A stretch of DNA of 14,540 bases from Capsulimonas sp. (GTDB lineage Bacteria > Armatimonadota > Armatimonadia > Armatimonadales > Capsulimonadaceae): NCBI GenBank assembly GCA_025963815.1, contig JAOQAA010000321.1, positions 1 to 14,540 of the forward strand, in the 5' to 3' direction. Positions 12,692-14,540 of this stretch are shown piece by piece. Positions within the stretch are counted from its first letter, which is position 1. Every line of letters begins with the position of its first letter. The notes beneath the pieces were generated by a model. That model was not told the DNA's origin and did no database searches. It saw only the letters and a program-made list of their open reading frames with translations. A program made the position numbers and the translations under genes.

Positions 12692-14425
12692 TCAGGGTTT
12701 CATCTTTAAGACGGTAATCGAGTAGGCGGGAAGCGTATAGACGCCGCCTCGTTGGATATTCGGCGCCTTCGTCGTGACAGGAACCACTTTTTTGGGCGTG
12801 TCGATGGCGTTTGTGTCGGCCGGATCAGCGGCGAGAGTGATCGCCGTCATGGTGGACGCCAGGGAGGCCACGCCCGGGATAACGATCTTCACCGGCTGCA
12901 GCGTCGGCTGCGGGTTCACCAGTTTCACCGTGATGACCCCAGTCCGGCTGTCCCGAGTGACGGAACTTCGCAGTGTTGCATTGGTAAGCGTTGCCTTCAG
13001 CACCTCATCGCCATGATTGCGGCTGAACATCTGGAAAGCGTAATAGCTGGGAGAGCCGAAGGTGGTAAGCGCATCGTAACCGATCATGTTTGGACGCCAC
13101 TGCCGCCCGCCGGGATTCACGTTCGCCAGGAGGGGAGCGTAGCATTGCATCACCACCAGATCGGCGTTACGCTCCATCGCCGTCATCCAGGCTGCGTCAC
13201 CCAGGGCTGCCTTCATGCTCGGCGTCGGCGGCAGCGCATGCGAACCCTGATCCCAGGGAGCGATATCCTCGTACGCCGCCCATTCTCCTACGAAGACCTC
13301 CGGACTGCCTTTGCGCTCGTAGCCCTCGAAGTGATTCGGAGATATTTCCACGAGTGTGGCGGCTGAGCTGTAGTTGTGCTCGTCCACAACATCAGGCTTA
13401 CGACTGGGTACAAACTCCTTCCCCGCACTGGCGATGAGCTTGAGCTGTGGATACTTCGCCTTGATGGCATCGTAGAACTGCGCGAAGCGGCCGTCGTAGC
13501 TTCCCGACTTGTCGAAGTTATCCTCGTTGCCGATTTCCACATAGTGCAGCGGGAACGGCTTGGGGTGACCATCGCGGATGCGCACGGCGCCCCACTTCGT
13601 GTTCTTATCGCCGGTCACGTACTCGATCTCATCGAGCGCTTCCTGCACGTAGGGAGCGAGGGCCGGGCCGCCGGTGACATGCTCGCCGTTCAGTGAGTAT
13701 CCCGCATAGACCGCGAGCAGCGGTTCGGCGCCCATGTCTTCGCACCAGTATAGGAACTCCAGCAGTCCCATACCGTCGGTCGAGCGATAGCCCCACGGGC
13801 AGGGATGGCCAGGACGGTTCTCGGGCGGTCCGAGCGTCTTCTTCCAGTCGAAGCGCTCGGCGATCGTGTTGCCTTCAAGATAGTTGCCGCCGGGAAAGCG
13901 CAGGAAGCCCGGCTTGAGATCCACCAGCGTCTGCATCAAGTCGGGTCGCAGTCCGTTCGGGCGATGCTTCCAGGTTGGGGGGAAGAGCGAAACATAGCTC
14001 AGCCAGACGCTTCCGGGGCGATCCACGGTGAGGACGAAGCGCGCCTTCGCCGTTGGGATCACTTTCCCAGTACTCAACGTCGCCGTGTAGGAACGCCACT
14101 GGTCCGTCAGTTGAGCGACTTGCGCCTTGGCGTAAACCGTCTTGCCGTCCTCGCTCTGGATGGCGAGCGTCACCGAGCCGGAAAAGCCGGCGTTAGCGCG
14201 GGCGTAGAACTTTGCCGTATAGCGGGTCAGGGATCGCACGGGAATCCCCCAGTAGCCGTCATTCGCGACTCCGGCGGAATGGCCTGCCGCCGCCGCCGTG
14301 ACATCCAGGCGTAGGCTGGCCGGCTGCTGCTCGCCCCGAGGACGGTTCCGGTCAAGGGTGATGGTCGCTTCCGCTCCTTCGCTCCGAACGACGGACCAGT
14401 GGCGGGGCGCCTGAGCGTCAGCCAT
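12692..14425 (-). CDS. GH51 alpha-L-arabinofuranosidase, remaining open frame after a nonsense codon
   Basis: From the ATG at 14425 the frame gives 577 residues. About 1-150 hold a CBM4/9-like beta-sandwich typical of this GH51 subgroup (Y-W-G-I-P-V, Y-T-A-K-F-Y-A-R). The barrel follows with L-K-P-G-F-L-R-F-P-G-G-N-Y-L-E-G, the acid/base E301 in E-I-G-N-E and the nucleophile E381 in V-F-V-G-E-W. The C-terminal domain ends in Y-S-I-T-V-L-K-M. The enzymes release arabinose from arabinan and arabinoxylan. This gene is not complete: the frame continues upstream with clear GH51 sequence beyond an in-frame TAA (14453-14455), and it has no signal peptide or ribosome site at 14425. The product starting here would lack the first barrel strand and secretion signal and would probably not work. 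Family and catalytic residues are clear; whether the stop is real is not. Confidence 0.85.
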   Translation of the reverse strand: MADAQAPRHWSVVRSEGAEATITLDRNRPRGEQQPASLRLDVTAAAAGHSAGVANDGYWGIPVRSLTRYTAKFYARANAGFSGSVTLAIQSEDGKTVYAKAQVAQLTDQWRSYTATLSTGKVIPTAKARFVLTVDRPGSVWLSYVSLFPPTWKHRPNGLRPDLMQTLVDLKPGFLRFPGGNYLEGNTIAERFDWKKTLGPPENRPGHPCPWGYRSTDGMGLLEFLYWCEDMGAEPLLAVYAGYSLNGEHVTGGPALAPYVQEALDEIEYVTGDKNTKWGAVRIRDGHPKPFPLHYVEIGNEDNFDKSGSYDGRFAQFYDAIKAKYPQLKLIASAGKEFVPSRKPDVVDEHNYSSAATLVEISPNHFEGYERKGSPEVFVGEWAAYEDIAPWDQGSHALPPTPSMKAALGDAAWMTAMERNADLVVMQCYAPLLANVNPGGRQWRPNMIGYDALTTFGSPSYYAFQMFSRNHGDEVLKATLTNATLRSSVTRDSRTGVITVKLVNPQPTLQPVKIVIPGVASLASTMTAITLAADPADTNAIDTPKKVVPVTTKAPNIQRGGVYTLPAYSITVLKMKP

Positions 14426-14452
14426 AAACGCCCGGTTCTGAATGAGCTCCCC

Positions 14453-14539
14453 TTACAGTCCGCCATCGTAGGAGTGGTTGATTTCCTCCGTCATCAGGCC
14501 ATATAGCCGGGGGGTGATCGTGGCGACGGGCTTACTGGC
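14453..14539 (-). pseudogene. 5' part of the GH51 gene ahead of an in-frame TAA
   Basis: Reading the minus strand from 14539 in the frame of the GH51 gene gives A-S-K-P-V-A-T-I-T-P-R-L-Y-G-L-M-T-E-E-I-N, then H-S-Y-D-G-G-L, a TAA stop (14455-14453), and G-E-L-I-Q-N-R-A-F-M-A-D. Across the GH51 family this place reads G-G-L-Y-A/G-E-L-I-x-N-R-A-F, so the stop replaces a conserved Tyr codon (TAC or TAT to TAA, one base). The gene is thus split by a point nonsense change, and its start lies beyond the window. Confidence 0.85.
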
Positions 14540-14540
14540 G

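Overview
The window most likely comes from a soil or plant-associated Armatimonadota bacterium of the Capsulimonas type. This is inferred from the mixture of gene families: a DUF1559-type prepilin-like protein with a small lipoprotein behind it, a LacI-family regulator, and a dense set of secreted hemicellulose-degrading glycoside hydrolases. No rRNA or marker gene is present to confirm the taxonomy.

Layout. (1) 1-1716: on the minus strand a prepilin-like H-x-DG protein followed by a small lipoprotein, ending near a long hairpin. A 465-bp intergenic region holds a near-perfect sigma70 promoter for the prepilin-like gene and an extended -10 promoter, covered by an imperfect palindrome, for the divergent regulator. 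(2) 1717-3282: a LacI-type regulator carrying an extra transposase-like zinc ribbon and helix-turn-helix in front of its normal LacI domain, then a strong intrinsic terminator. (3) 3395-6643: a scar of foreign DNA. An isoprenylcysteine methyltransferase-like gene, a thioredoxin-reductase-like flavoprotein gene and a divergent TetR regulator with a perfect palindromic operator look alphaproteobacterial (sphingomonad-like). They are followed by debris of an IstB-like ATPase, a CopG-like plasmid protein and an IS701-type transposase. On the left the methyltransferase is fused in frame to the last 78 residues of a GH43 enzyme. On the right the IS701 debris abuts the last ~35 codons of a second LacI gene, which runs antisense into the end of an intact GH43 gene. 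(4) 6595-14540: a minus-strand run of GH51, GH43-CBM6, a discoidin-like fragment, NPCBM-GH27 and GH43, all enzymes expected to remove arabinose, xylose or galactose side groups from plant arabinoxylan, arabinan or galactan. The GH51 reading frame is interrupted by an in-frame TAA and its 5' end lies outside the window.

How it fits together: a LacI-type regulator next to surface or secreted proteins and side-chain-removing glycosidases is a typical sugar-responsive utilisation locus. The evidence suggests that the locus once held two LacI/GH43 convergent modules with near-identical GH43 3' ends, and that a mobile, plasmid-derived segment replaced the 5' part of one GH43 and most of one LacI gene. 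The most unusual items are the two junction chimeras, the regulator with two DNA-binding modules, the interrupted GH51 gene, and a 37-bp sequence repeated exactly upstream of two genes.
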